NCBI RefSeq assembly: GCF_000425025.1
Contig: NZ_AUKZ01000007.1
Coordinates: 38,454-102,453, forward strand
From: Streptococcus castoreus DSM 17536
GTDB taxonomy: Bacteria > Bacillota > Bacilli > Lactobacillales > Streptococcaceae
Direction: 5' to 3'
Length of the DNA: 64,000 nt
The first letter of the stretch is position 1. Each line of letters begins with the position of its first letter. Below are positions 17,755 through 26,726 of this stretch, piece after piece. Position numbers and translations under genes: made by a program. The notes under the pieces are model-generated. The model saw nothing but the letters and a program-made list of their open reading frames with translations, was not told the origin of the DNA and did no database searches.

Positions 17755-18444
17755 TTAATCATTTCTTCCAAAAATACGAAGAAGGCTAATAAATAAATTA
17801 ATAAAGTCTAGATAAAGGCTAAGAGCCATTGCGACTGCCCAACCGTCTCCAACTTGACCATTAGTTGATTGATAGACTTGCTTAATCATTTGATTATCTG
17901 ATGCAATCAAACCAGAGAAAATCAACACAGAGATTAAACTAATAACGTAACTCATCATGCCACTGCCAATAAAGAGATTGACTAGACTCGCAACGATAAT
18001 ACCAATTAAAGCAGCGTACATAGCCTTACGCATTCCTGATAGGTCTTGTTTTGTTCTAACTCCGATAAATGACATGGCAAAGAAAACAGCTGATGATGAT
18101 AGAAAAGCTTGTAAAACTGTTGTCTGTGCATAGGCAACGATAATAAAGCTTAGTGTAAAGCCATTTAAGGCAGAATAAACCAGAAACAGCGGTAAGGCTG
18201 CTGGTGTGTTTTTACGGGCTGCACCACTAGCCACAAAAACCAAAAGCAATTCGACAATGACCGCTCCATAGTAAACCATCGGATGATTGTAAATGATGGA
18301 AACTAAATTAGCCCTAAAAGGAAAGAGCATCAAGTAAGACACAAAAGCAGACAATCCTACTCCCATACCTACAAGACTATAGATTTTAGCAAAAAATTGA
18401 TTCAGTCCCGCATCTGACTGCGTATAAATAACATGATCGTTCAT
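17755..18444 (-). CDS. Bax inhibitor-1 / YccA family membrane protein
   Basis: 229 residues with seven hydrophobic helices and a short N-terminal tail. It ends in [17 protein letters not shown], typical of the BI-1 family. Relatives are calcium or proton leak channels or modulators of FtsH (YccA); the function here is not established. It starts 16 nt after the HD-domain gene and is probably co-transcribed with it. Confidence 0.88.
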   Translation of the reverse strand: MNDHVIYTQSDAGLNQFFAKIYSLVGMGVGLSAFVSYLMLFPFRANLVSIIYNHPMVYYGAVIVELLLVFVASGAARKNTPAALPLFLVYSALNGFTLSFIIVAYAQTTVLQAFLSSSAVFFAMSFIGVRTKQDLSGMRKAMYAALIGIIVASLVNLFIGSGMMSYVISLISVLIFSGLIASDNQMIKQVYQSTNGQVGDGWAVAMALSLYLDFINLFISLLRIFGRND

Positions 18445-18459
18445 AATTTCTCCTTTTCA

Positions 18460-18960
18460 TTAACGATTGTGACTTTGAAGTGTCTTTCGACGCAAGAAAC
18501 GACGATTGGTCCATTTCTGGCGCAAAGGGGTCACCGCTTCCTTGACCGCCCAATATTTATCTACCAATGTCACAATATAACTTTCTTTATACCGTGGAAA
18601 AGCTAAGGTCGCTCCCCACATGTGTTTTAGAATAATATCCTCTTCTTTTTTATTGAGTTCTGTTAGCTTTTTCGCATTTCGCACCGCAATTCGTGGATGA
18701 ACCCAAGCATGCCCTTTATTAAACTTGGTCACACGCCAATCATAATAAAAGAAATCATGAAGTAAACCACCTCTAGCGGTACTTTTGGCATCCCAGCCAA
18801 ATCGTTTCGCTAATTTATAGCTAGAATAAGAAACATTAATAGAATGTTCGAAACGGGTTGAATGTTGATGCTGAATAATATGGCTCAGTTTTTGAAAGCG
18901 AGGATGAGCGATCAAATGACTGACATGTTCCATATATTCTTTATCTTCTGTATAATGCAT
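18460..18960 (-). CDS. HD-domain hydrolase
   Basis: 166-residue soluble protein with HD-superfamily metal motifs: RFEHSINVSYSSYKLA, GGLLHDFFYYDW and the later HMWGATLAFP. It is a putative phosphohydrolase of unknown substrate. A TATAAT box about 20 nt and a GAGGTGA ribosome-binding site precede the ATG at 18960. Confidence 0.8.
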   Translation of the reverse strand: MHYTEDKEYMEHVSHLIAHPRFQKLSHIIQHQHSTRFEHSINVSYSSYKLAKRFGWDAKSTARGGLLHDFFYYDWRVTKFNKGHAWVHPRIAVRNAKKLTELNKKEEDIILKHMWGATLAFPRYKESYIVTLVDKYWAVKEAVTPLRQKWTNRRFLRRKTLQSHNR

Positions 18961-18997
18961 ACCCTATCACCTCACACCACCATTATATCATATTTGC

Positions 18998-19735
18998 TTA
19001 AATCAAGCTAAAAATGAGGATACCAGCTGCTACGGCAACATTCAAACTTTCTGCCTGACCAGGCATCGTGATATGAATCAACTGATCTGCCAAGGCTGCC
19101 ATTTCTACACTGATTCCTTGCCCTTCATTCCCCATGACCAAGGCGAATTTATCTGGAGGCGTTAAGGTTTTGTAATCTACCGAATCCTTGGACAGGGTTG
19201 TCACCAAAACAGGTACCTTTTGTGCCTGCATCTCTTGACAAACTTGATAAATATCAATTCGCCAAATTGGTATATGAAAATGGCTCCCCTGCATGGAACG
19301 CAAGGTCTTTTGATTGTAAATATCTGCTGATTTCTCAGAGAGAAAAACCCCGTCAAATCGTGCCGCATCTGCTGTCCGAATGAGTGTCCCAAGATTTCCG
19401 GGATCTTGAATATTTTCCAAAACAAGGTATTTCCCTCGGTAATCTATTGGAAGGGTCTGTTGTGGCATCTCTACTTCAGCAATAATGCCTTGCGGACTCG
19501 GAGAGTCAGTTAATTCTTTTAGCACTTCTGGACTAACAATAATCACCTGCTCCTCACCAGCTAAATGTCCTGCCATTTCCGCCAAAACAAAAATGTGTAA
19601 AAAGAATTGACCTGCTCTCTTAGCCTCTTCAAAAAGGTGCCACCCTTCAATCAGGTAAGATTGCTTCCGATGTTTTTTTTGAAGTAATTTTTTAGTTTGT
19701 CTGATTAACGGATTTGCTTTTGATGTAATAACCAT
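18998..19735 (-). CDS. TrmH/SpoU-family RNA 2'-O-methyltransferase
   Basis: 245 residues: an N-terminal L30e-like RNA-binding region (QKKHRKQSYLIEGWHLFEEA) and a SPOUT domain with the motifs IQDPGNLGTLIRTADAA, VMGNEGQGIS and ITMPGQAESLNVAVAAGIL. It probably methylates 23S rRNA or tRNA; the site cannot be told. No leader: TATAAT ends 6 nt before the ATG. Confidence 0.88.
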   Translation of the reverse strand: MVITSKANPLIRQTKKLLQKKHRKQSYLIEGWHLFEEAKRAGQFFLHIFVLAEMAGHLAGEEQVIIVSPEVLKELTDSPSPQGIIAEVEMPQQTLPIDYRGKYLVLENIQDPGNLGTLIRTADAARFDGVFLSEKSADIYNQKTLRSMQGSHFHIPIWRIDIYQVCQEMQAQKVPVLVTTLSKDSVDYKTLTPPDKFALVMGNEGQGISVEMAALADQLIHITMPGQAESLNVAVAAGILIFSLI

Positions 19736-19741
19736 GCGCCT

Positions 19742-19750
19742 ATTATATCA
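19742..19750 (-). promoter_or_regulatory. extended -10 immediately before the TrmH-family start
   Basis: TGA-TATAAT on the minus strand, 6 nt from the ATG at 19735, so the mRNA may be leaderless. The intervening bases AGGCGC give at best a weak ribosome-binding site. Confidence 0.5.
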
Positions 19751-20104
19751 CACGAACACGCTTTTTAAACAAACCTCTTATCAAATGTATGTTTTTTTAT
19801 TTGTTTCCACTTTATTATACCAAGTCCACAACAACCGTGAGAGTTTCTGTCCAACTTTTGAGGATCCGTACACTTTAAGAGCATAGCTTTTTTATTTTTG
19901 TCATGCAACCACACCAGATTGGCAAGTAGAGATTACTGTTTCTTATCAAACTTGTGATATAATGTAGGGTAAGATTGATGCGTATCATTAAGCATAAAAG
20001 TTAGAAAGGCACTTAACCACACGAAGAAATACCTGTAATCAAATGTTAATTGTTAAACACCGTAAAGTAAATCCTTACCGAATAACGTTTACAAGGAGGG
20101 GAAA
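19751..20104. other. divergent intergenic region with the acyP leader
   Basis: On the plus strand an extended -10 TGA-TATAAT (19955-19963) would start a roughly 135-nt acyP leader. GGTAAG near its start can pair with CTTACC just before the GGAGG ribosome-binding site (around 20072-20080). The stretch from about 19760 to 19930 shows no gene or hairpin that I can support. Confidence 0.45.
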
Positions 20105-20383
20105 ATGAAAAAAGTTCGCTTACTTATCTCTGGTCGCGTTCAAGGAGTCGGCTTTCGCTATGCCACTTATACCTTAGCACTGAAGATTGGAGATATTTAT
20201 GGACGTGTTTGGAATAACACTGATGGTACAGTTGAAATCTTAGTCCAATCTGATAAGGCTGATAAGATGGCAACATTTATCCAAGAAGTCCGAAAAGGTC
20301 CCTCAAAATGGTCAAAAGTAACCTATGTTGATGTCACCCTGGCTAACTTCGAAGATTTTCACGACTTTCAAATGCGCCATTAA
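20105..20383 (+). CDS. acyP: acylphosphatase
   Basis: 92 residues, the normal size. It shows the signature SGRVQGVGFRYAT with the catalytic arginine, and the asparagine in VWNNTDGTVEI. It hydrolyses acyl phosphates. AAGGAGG precedes the ATG. It stands 80 nt upstream of yidC on the same strand, an arrangement seen in other streptococci. Confidence 0.94.
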   Translation: MKKVRLLISGRVQGVGFRYATYTLALKIGDIYGRVWNNTDGTVEILVQSDKADKMATFIQEVRKGPSKWSKVTYVDVTLANFEDFHDFQMRH

Positions 20384-20466
20384 AAATCAAACTTTAGAAC
20401 TGTTGTGAATTTGTTAAAAAAACAGTAAAATAGAAAAGCATATTAAAAAATAAAAGGATAAACACA

Positions 20467-21393
20467 TTGAAACTAAAATTAAATCACATCCTCTTTTCAG
20501 GACTAGCGCTATCTATCCTATTTACCTTGACAGGTTGTGTCGGTAGAGATGCGAAAGGAAACCCAAGTGGTACAATTTGGAATTTCCTAGGAAAACCGAT
20601 GTCTTACTTCATTGACTATTTCGCTAACAATATTGGCTTAGGTTATGGACTTGCCATAATCATCGTAACTATTGTTGTTAGAACCATTATCTTGCCACTC
20701 GGTCTTTACCAGTCATGGAAAGCAAGTTACCAATCTGAAAAAATGGCTTACTTAAAACCTATTTTTGACCCAATTAATAAGCGTGTAAAACAGGCAAGTA
20801 CCCAAGAAGAAAAGATGGCTGCTCAAACTGAACTAATGGCTGTGCAACGCGCGCATGGTATTAATCCTCTCGGAGGAATTGGCTGTCTGCCACTCCTTAT
20901 TCAGATGCCATTTTTCTCTGCCATGTACTTCGCCGCTCAGTTTACAAAGGGGGTTTCCACAAGTAACTTTATGGGAATTGACCTTGGTAACCGTAGCTTG
21001 ATTTTAACTACTATTATTGCTGCCCTTTATTTCTTGCAATCTTGGTTATCAATGATGGCAGTTTCTGAAGAGCAACGTGAACAAATGAAAACCATGATGT
21101 ACACCATGCCAATCATGATGATTTTCATGTCATTCTCACTTCCTGCAGGTGTTGGTTTGTATTGGTTAGTTGGTGGTTTCTTCAGTATTATCCAGCAACT
21201 CATCACAACTTACCTGTTGAAACCTCGCTTACGTAAGCAAATTGAAGAAGAATATGCTAAAAATCCTCCCAAGTCATACCAAACCACCAGTCCTCGTAAA
21301 GATGTAACCGCATCACAAGACCTATCGCAAGCTATTATGCCTGCTAAAAAAGCAAAGTCAAATCGTAATGCTGGTAAACAACGAAAACGTTAA
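20467..21393 (+). CDS. yidC: membrane protein insertase YidC/OxaA (lipoprotein type)
   Basis: 308 residues starting at TTG with AAAGGA upstream. It has a lipoprotein signal with lipobox LTGC (about residue 23), five membrane segments, the conserved hydrophilic-groove arginine in [10 protein letters not shown], and a basic C-terminal tail ([15 protein letters not shown]) that can contact the ribosome. Streptococci carry two paralogues; linkage to acyP suggests the YidC2 type. It inserts membrane proteins with SRP or Sec. Confidence 0.94.
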   Translation: MKLKLNHILFSGLALSILFTLTGCVGRDAKGNPSGTIWNFLGKPMSYFIDYFANNIGLGYGLAIIIVTIVVRTIILPLGLYQSWKASYQSEKMAYLKPIFDPINKRVKQASTQEEKMAAQTELMAVQRAHGINPLGGIGCLPLLIQMPFFSAMYFAAQFTKGVSTSNFMGIDLGNRSLILTTIIAALYFLQSWLSMMAVSEEQREQMKTMMYTMPIMMIFMSFSLPAGVGLYWLVGGFFSIIQQLITTYLLKPRLRKQIEEEYAKNPPKSYQTTSPRKDVTASQDLSQAIMPAKKAKSNRNAGKQRKR

Positions 21394-21442
21394 ATGTATT
21401 TGACAAAAACAAACCCTAACACAATTAGTGGTATTAGGGTCA

Positions 21443-21488
21443 GCTTGAAGAAAATTGTCCAAAAGGAACAATGTCTTCAGGCTTTTTT
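21443..21488 (+). terminator. yidC terminator
   Basis: GCTTGAAG/CTTCAGGC stem (21443-21450 with 21475-21482) with an inner ATTGT/ACAAT stem, then TTTTTT. A second hairpin (ACCCTAA/TTAGGGT) precedes it. Confidence 0.75.
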
Positions 21489-21710
21489 CATTCTATAAAA
21501 ACTCCTAAAAAAGCTATACCGTAATATTTTAAAGCCTAGTAGTCCCCTTTCGTATACTGCAAAAATGTTGCTCATAGCATGATGTGAAGCAAATCACCAA
21601 TACTAACAATAAATGGTCGGCATTCCCTTACAGCGATATTCAGTCGGGCAATCAAAAAGCCATTACCAACCAAAGCACTTAACGGCTAGGTAGGCAATGA
21701 CACACTGATA
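21489..21710. other. intergenic stretch between yidC and greA
   Basis: About 220 bases between convergent genes. No reading frame or clear greA terminator is visible. Confidence 0.35.
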
Positions 21711-22193
21711 TTAATTGGTTTTTTCAACACTGATAATTTCGACTTCATAAGTCGCCGCCGGTGACTCAATTTTAACTTTATCACCCGTTTTCTTGCCAAT
21801 TAAAGCTTGGGCAATTGGGCTTTCATTTGAAATTTTTCCTGAGAAAATATCGGCTCCAGCAGCTCCAACAATATGATAAGTATCTTTTATTTTTGTCCCA
21901 GTTTCTTGAACAATAACGGTTTTCCCGATAGCAACTTCATCTTTAGCAACGGCATCACTATCAATGATTTCAGCATAACGAATCTTTGTTTCAAGTGTTG
22001 AAATTTGACCTTCAACAAATGCTTGCTCGTCTTTAGCCGCATCGTACTCTGAGTTTTCCGAAAGGTCTCCATACGAACGAGCAATTTTAATACGTTCCAC
22101 AATTTCTGGGCGACGAACGAGTTTTAATTCTTCTAACTCTTTTTCAAGTTGTTCTTTTTCTGTTAAGGTCATTGGGTAAGTTTTTTCAGCCAT
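21711..22193 (-). CDS. greA: transcription elongation factor GreA
   Basis: 160 residues, the standard length: an N-terminal antiparallel coiled coil ([15 protein letters not shown] to [12 protein letters not shown], with the acidic tip in [13 protein letters not shown]) and a C-terminal FKBP-like domain. It stimulates RNA polymerase transcript cleavage in backtracked complexes. The start at 22193 (MAEKTYPM) is supported by AGAGAG upstream. It is 66 nt downstream of mltG, separated by a long perfect hairpin without a T run. Confidence 0.96.
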   Translation of the reverse strand: MAEKTYPMTLTEKEQLEKELEELKLVRRPEIVERIKIARSYGDLSENSEYDAAKDEQAFVEGQISTLETKIRYAEIIDSDAVAKDEVAIGKTVIVQETGTKIKDTYHIVGAAGADIFSGKISNESPIAQALIGKKTGDKVKIESPAATYEVEIISVEKTN

Positions 22194-22223
22194 GTTATCT
22201 CTCTTTTCTTTTTTTCTAATCAG

Positions 22224-22261
22224 AAACACAAACATGATGCCTAGACATCATGTTTGTGTTT
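22224..22261. other. 16-bp perfect hairpin between mltG and greA
   Basis: AAACACAAACATGATG (22224-22239) and its exact reverse complement (22246-22261), loop CCTAGA. It overlaps the mltG stop codon. No T run follows in the mltG-greA direction, so it looks like an mRNA processing or stability element, or a weak terminator. Confidence 0.8.
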
Positions 22262-23825
22262 ACTGAATTTGACTATTCACGTATTTCTCAACATTTGCAG
22301 AGTGCTCTTCAAATGTTTTTGCGTAGTAGACTTCACCAGTACGGACATTTGCCACAAAGTATAAATAATCCGTTGAGGCTGGATTAATAGTTGCTTCAAT
22401 AGCCGATAGCCCAGGGCTATCAACTGGACCAGGCATTAAGCCTGTATTGGTATAAACATTATAAGGAGAATTGATAGTCGTGTCAATAGCCGCATCTTCA
22501 GCTAGCGTTGTTTTTTCTCCAAGTTTTCCCATCGCATATAAAATAGCAATGTTAGATTGGAGTGCCATTCCCTTATTGATACGATTATAGAAAACACTTG
22601 CAATTTGGCGCCTGTCCTCATCTGTTGCACCTTCTTTTTCAACCAATGACGCAAGGGTTAACACCTCATTTACGGTTTTACCACTTGAAGCAATGCGAGC
22701 ATAATATGGTGCTAAAGCGGCATCTGTGGTTGCTAACATATCTTCTACAAGGCTCTTCATCGTGGTTTCCTTGTAATATTTATAAGTAGCTGGGAAAAGA
22801 TAGCCCTCCAGACGGTAAATCGCTGTTTCTTTTGTTGGAATACCTGCCAAAAGTTTAGGGTATTTCTTAACCATATCCTGAATAAATTGCTCATCTTTAA
22901 TCAAGTCCAAGAAAGCCTTAGAAGTAAAAGGTGTTTTTGCTTTTTTGTCTTTCCCTTTATTATTCACTTCCACAGCCTTGGCGATTTGTTTAATGGTATA
23001 ACCTTCTGGGATTAAAATTTTCCCCAGAGATGGTTTGGTTGGTTCTGCTGTTCCACCTTCTTGCAAAGCTTTGGCGATTTCTTCCAAACTCATGTTTTTT
23101 TGTAAGTTATAGTAACCACTTTGAAAATTAGTAAAATTTTTAAATTTAGTGTAAAAATTAAAAACTGCACTATTTTTAATCAGTCCTTTTTTTTGCAGAA
23201 TTTGTCCAATCAGTTTATTCCCAGACCCCGAAGGTATCTCGACCTGCACAAATTCTTTACTACTTTTATCAACAGGACTAAGGGCGGTATAAACATAAGC
23301 TGTCCCCGCTAGCCCAATGACTAAAATAGCAATGACAATTGAACCAATCAGTATCGTTGAAATTTTTTTTGCCATATGATCTGCTTGTTGACGTCTATTT
23401 GCTGTTCGTCCTAATGAATTTCCCTGAACAGTCTCATTTCCTTTCGTTTTTCTGATGGTTTCTTTCAAAGGGGATGACTCCCTCTCTGACCCATCCTCGG
23501 TAATCAGACTGTCTCTTAAGCCAGTCATATCATTTACTAGATTAGCTTTAGAATCAGCCGTTTCCTCGAAAATAGGGGCTATGCCAGCAACATCACTTGC
23601 TTTGACATCTTTTTTTGCTGACTGGTCTTTTAAAAAATCCTGCCGTTTGTAGTCAGCATAGAGACGTGCCATTCTACGATCTGATTCTTTTTCTTCTAAT
23701 TCTTTTTGAAAAAGCGCTTCTTCTTTTGCTTTTCTGATTTGATTTGCTTTTTCCAACTCAGCAAAAATCTGTTCTTTAAAACTTCTTTTCTGCTCTTTTT
23801 GTCCATCATCCTTAAAATCGGTCAA
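22260..23825 (-). CDS. mltG: endolytic peptidoglycan transglycosylase MltG (YceG)
   Basis: 521 residues: a long charged cytoplasmic N-terminus (to about 160), one membrane helix (STILIGSIVIAILVIGLAG), a LysM-like domain and the YceG catalytic domain with the glutamate in LASLVEKEGATDEDR and the NSPYNVYTNTGLMPGPV block. It cleaves nascent glycan strands and is tied to peripheral synthesis in streptococci. AGGAGG sits only 1 nt before the TTG at 23831 but 7 nt before the TTG at 23825, so I take 23825 as the start. Confidence 0.93.
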   Translation of the reverse strand: MTDFKDDGQKEQKRSFKEQIFAELEKANQIRKAKEEALFQKELEEKESDRRMARLYADYKRQDFLKDQSAKKDVKASDVAGIAPIFEETADSKANLVNDMTGLRDSLITEDGSERESSPLKETIRKTKGNETVQGNSLGRTANRRQQADHMAKKISTILIGSIVIAILVIGLAGTAYVYTALSPVDKSSKEFVQVEIPSGSGNKLIGQILQKKGLIKNSAVFNFYTKFKNFTNFQSGYYNLQKNMSLEEIAKALQEGGTAEPTKPSLGKILIPEGYTIKQIAKAVEVNNKGKDKKAKTPFTSKAFLDLIKDEQFIQDMVKKYPKLLAGIPTKETAIYRLEGYLFPATYKYYKETTMKSLVEDMLATTDAALAPYYARIASSGKTVNEVLTLASLVEKEGATDEDRRQIASVFYNRINKGMALQSNIAILYAMGKLGEKTTLAEDAAIDTTINSPYNVYTNTGLMPGPVDSPGLSAIEATINPASTDYLYFVANVRTGEVYYAKTFEEHSANVEKYVNSQIQ

Positions 23826-23942
23826 AGCCAATCCTCCTAAACATAATCAACCGCCATTATAACTTAAAAGCGCTACAAATGCAATTAAATCACGCATTTG
23901 TTACTTATTTTTAACAAATAATCTGCCAAAATATCGTAGTAT

Positions 23943-24425
23943 TTAAGGTTGCCAAATCATTTGATACCAGGTAGCCCCACCATGTTTAGATTCTGATAGC
24001 CCTTGATTAGTAAAACCATTCATTTCATAATAAGGAATTAAATAATCATGACAAGTCAAAATAATACCTTCTCTTTGTTGAGATACCACCAAATCTTTCA
24101 TAGCAGCTAAAAGTGCAATTCCTATTCCCTGCTGTTGGAAGGCTTTAGCAATTGACAGACTTGTGATAGCAATATAACCACCATTTTCGTTATTCTTTGT
24201 TACCCCATGAAATAGATGATCTTCTAGAACAGGATCAGCAATAGCCGGTCCCTCCACATAACCAACAAGTTGCTGGTCAATAACAGCCACTAAAAAGGTA
24301 TCTGAAATAAGATCTATACGCTCCTTAATGACTTCCTTAGTTGTTGCTTCTTGTGGTGAAAAATTATCACTTTCAATCTCAGCAATGGCTCCCCAATCAG
24401 CTTGTTGAACTTGTCTAATTAACAT
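23943..24425 (-). CDS. GNAT-family N-acetyltransferase
   Basis: 160 residues with a GNAT fold. The acetyl-CoA binding motif A is ITSLSIAKAFQQQGIGIALL. The substrate is unknown. It lies between murC and mltG on the same strand, 43 nt from murC, with AAAGGAG before the ATG; co-transcription with murC is likely. Confidence 0.85.
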   Translation of the reverse strand: MLIRQVQQADWGAIAEIESDNFSPQEATTKEVIKERIDLISDTFLVAVIDQQLVGYVEGPAIADPVLEDHLFHGVTKNNENGGYIAITSLSIAKAFQQQGIGIALLAAMKDLVVSQQREGIILTCHDYLIPYYEMNGFTNQGLSESKHGGATWYQMIWQP

Positions 24426-24468
24426 GTCAAACTCCTTTAAAACGAGAAAACCTGCCTAGGCAGGGATT

Positions 24469-25800
24469 TTATTGATTATTTTTAGTTAAGTTCGCGAGTA
24501 ATTCTTCAAATGATCGTTCGTACAACTGAATATCTCCAGCTCCCATAAAGACATAGACCACATTGTCGTGATCAAGTAGGGGTGAAACATTCTCTACCGT
24601 TATCACTTGTGATGGTTTAACAATTTTAGCTGCTAAATCTTCAACTTTGACCTCACCCTTATCAACTTCACGTGCCGAGCCATAGATTTGGGCCAAATAA
24701 ACACTGTCAGCCTCATTTAAAGCAAATGCAAAATCATCCAACAAGGCAATCGTACGGGTGAAGGTATGGGGTTGGAAAATCGCCACAATTTCTTTACTTG
24801 GGTATTTCTGCCTCGCAGCATCAATCGTTGCCACAATTTCTGTTGGATGGTGAGCAAAATCATCAATAATGATAGTATCATTGATAATTTTCTCTGTAAA
24901 ACGCCGTTTGACCCCTGAAAATGTCTTTAAATGTTCAGCAACAAGTTCCATATCAATGCCCGCCACAAATAAATTAGCAATAACCGCAGTGGCATTCAAA
25001 ACATTATGACGACCATAAGCAGGTACATGGAAATGACCAAGCACCTGCCCATCATGCTTGATCTTAAAATCTGACCCACTTGTTGTACGAGTAATATCGC
25101 AAGCAATAAAATCATTGCTGTCTTTAAAGCCATAATAATAAATCGGCACAGGAGAGGTCACTTTCTTCAATTCCTCATCTTCGCCGTAAACAAACAAAGC
25201 CTTTTTAACTTGCTTGGCATAGTCATCGAAGGCATTACGAACATCATCAATGCCTGTAAAATAGTCGGGATGGTCAAAATCAATATTAGTAATAATAGAA
25301 TACTCTGGGTGATAAGGCATAAAATGACGCTCATATTCGTCAGATTCAAAGACAAAATATTGGGCATTGGCAGAACCACGTCCAGTTCCATCACCAATGA
25401 GATAAGCAGTATCTGTAATATTTTTAAGAACATGAGATAACAAACCTGTTGTAGATGTTTTGCCATGAGCACCTGCCACACCAAAACTAGTGAACTGCTT
25501 CATAAAATCCCCTAAAAATTCATGGTAACGTTTAAAAGGAATCTGATGTTGAATCGCATAAGCAATTTCGCAGTTATTATCTTCACGGAAGGCATTTCCA
25601 GCGATAAGCTCCATATCTTCAGTGATATTATCTTCACTAAAAGGGAGAAGGGTAATACCAGCTTGCTCAAGGTCTCTTTGAGTGAAATAATATTTTTTCA
25701 CGTCACTACCTTGTACCTTATGCCCCATTTGATGCAACATAAGAGCTAGGGCACTCATTCCCGACCCTTTAATTCCGATAAAATGATAAGTTTTTGACAT
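24469..25800 (-). CDS. murC: UDP-N-acetylmuramate--L-alanine ligase
   Basis: 443 residues. It adds L-Ala to UDP-MurNAc in peptidoglycan synthesis. It shows the N-terminal nucleotide-sugar domain ([14 protein letters not shown]), the ATP loop [12 protein letters not shown] and the FAHHPTEI block of the C-terminal domain. It is transcribed from upstream together with the 202-residue protein of unknown role and possibly the GNAT gene. Confidence 0.96.
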   Translation of the reverse strand: MSKTYHFIGIKGSGMSALALMLHQMGHKVQGSDVKKYYFTQRDLEQAGITLLPFSEDNITEDMELIAGNAFREDNNCEIAYAIQHQIPFKRYHEFLGDFMKQFTSFGVAGAHGKTSTTGLLSHVLKNITDTAYLIGDGTGRGSANAQYFVFESDEYERHFMPYHPEYSIITNIDFDHPDYFTGIDDVRNAFDDYAKQVKKALFVYGEDEELKKVTSPVPIYYYGFKDSNDFIACDITRTTSGSDFKIKHDGQVLGHFHVPAYGRHNVLNATAVIANLFVAGIDMELVAEHLKTFSGVKRRFTEKIINDTIIIDDFAHHPTEIVATIDAARQKYPSKEIVAIFQPHTFTRTIALLDDFAFALNEADSVYLAQIYGSAREVDKGEVKVEDLAAKIVKPSQVITVENVSPLLDHDNVVYVFMGAGDIQLYERSFEELLANLTKNNQ

Positions 25801-25841
25801 CTTAACTCCTTTGTTATCTTCATTACGCCTTTGATTTAGCC

Positions 25842-26447
25842 TTAGTAGAGTTCTTCAAACCGACTTAAATTAAGCTCTTGCGCAATTGTTTTTTCCCGTT
25901 GTTCTCTAGTTTCTTTATTATTATAAATTTGACTACGTTTCAAGAAATCGTAGTTATTTTTCTTAACCGTTACCGATTGTGACTGGTTAGGCTCTTTATA
26001 CATACGAGGAATTTCAGCTAAGATATACTCCTCTTGATGCAACTTATCTGTAAAACGACTCAACTCTGTCATTGGTTTCTTTCTAGAACTGACCGACTCA
26101 GTCTGACGACTTTTTTGACCTGCTTGCTTAGAAACATAGGTCATTTCTTTAGCAAGATAAGCCTGTCTCTTTTCTTTAAGATCTTGTCTTGCTCTCAGTC
26201 GTGATTCTTTTGCATAATTGCGACTTTCATTGACCTGTTTAGATTGCAAACGATCTGTTGAAGGGAGTTTTTGAGATGGTAACTGGTCTGCAAACTGATG
26301 GGGTGTAGTGACAACATCATAATCCTTGTCTTGATAATAGCCGTGGATATTAGTAATGAGGTCTTCATTTTCATATAGAGCCATTTGTTTAGCCATTTCA
26401 ACAATGGGAACACCATCAGCGACCAGAGGAAATTGATTATTTGTCAT
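25842..26447 (-). CDS. conserved streptococcal protein of unknown function
   Basis: About 201 residues from [20 protein letters not shown]. It is hydrophilic, with a long basic, probably disordered or helical middle ([18 protein letters not shown]) and no signal or membrane segment. I do not recognise a domain. It sits between the SNF2-helicase gene and murC, an arrangement found in other streptococci. A start further upstream (26510) is possible but lacks a ribosome-binding site. Confidence 0.6.
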   Translation of the reverse strand: MTNNQFPLVADGVPIVEMAKQMALYENEDLITNIHGYYQDKDYDVVTTPHQFADQLPSQKLPSTDRLQSKQVNESRNYAKESRLRARQDLKEKRQAYLAKEMTYVSKQAGQKSRQTESVSSRKKPMTELSRFTDKLHQEEYILAEIPRMYKEPNQSQSVTVKKNNYDFLKRSQIYNNKETREQREKTIAQELNLSRFEELY

Positions 26448-26694
26448 CCTTTTCTTATTCTCCCTTCTTGTAGCATTCCCTATTATAACGTAAATGGTCT
26501 TATTTTTCAAAGCATTCCTATAAGAATTCTATCTGAATTGATAAGTCAAATCAGGCATTTTGAGGAATAATTAAATGCCTTGAGTACTCATTCTCAAATA
26601 ACTTTTAACAAAGATAGTAGGGGAAAAGCTGACAAAAACTTCCTAATGACTGCTTCGTTTAAATACATTGTGTCAATGTTACGTAATAATGCAT

Positions 26695-26722
26695 AAAAAA
26701 TCAGCTTCAAAAAAGAAGCTGA
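26695..26722 (-). terminator. terminator of the SNF2-helicase gene
   Basis: TCAGCTTC/GAAGCTGA stem (26701-26708 with 26715-26722) and six T on the minus strand. Confidence 0.88.
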
Positions 26723-26726
26723 CTGC

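Noticed and set aside
20018..20036. CACACGAAGAAAT resembling the MITE end
   Set aside because: Only about 12 bases match and neither the rest of the 240-bp unit nor flanking duplications are present, so it is probably chance.
3665..22261. Shared CTAGACAT-type palindromes at 3665-3683 and 22224-22261
   Set aside because: Similarity is limited to about 10 bases, one is an ordinary terminator, and there is no evidence of a common element.
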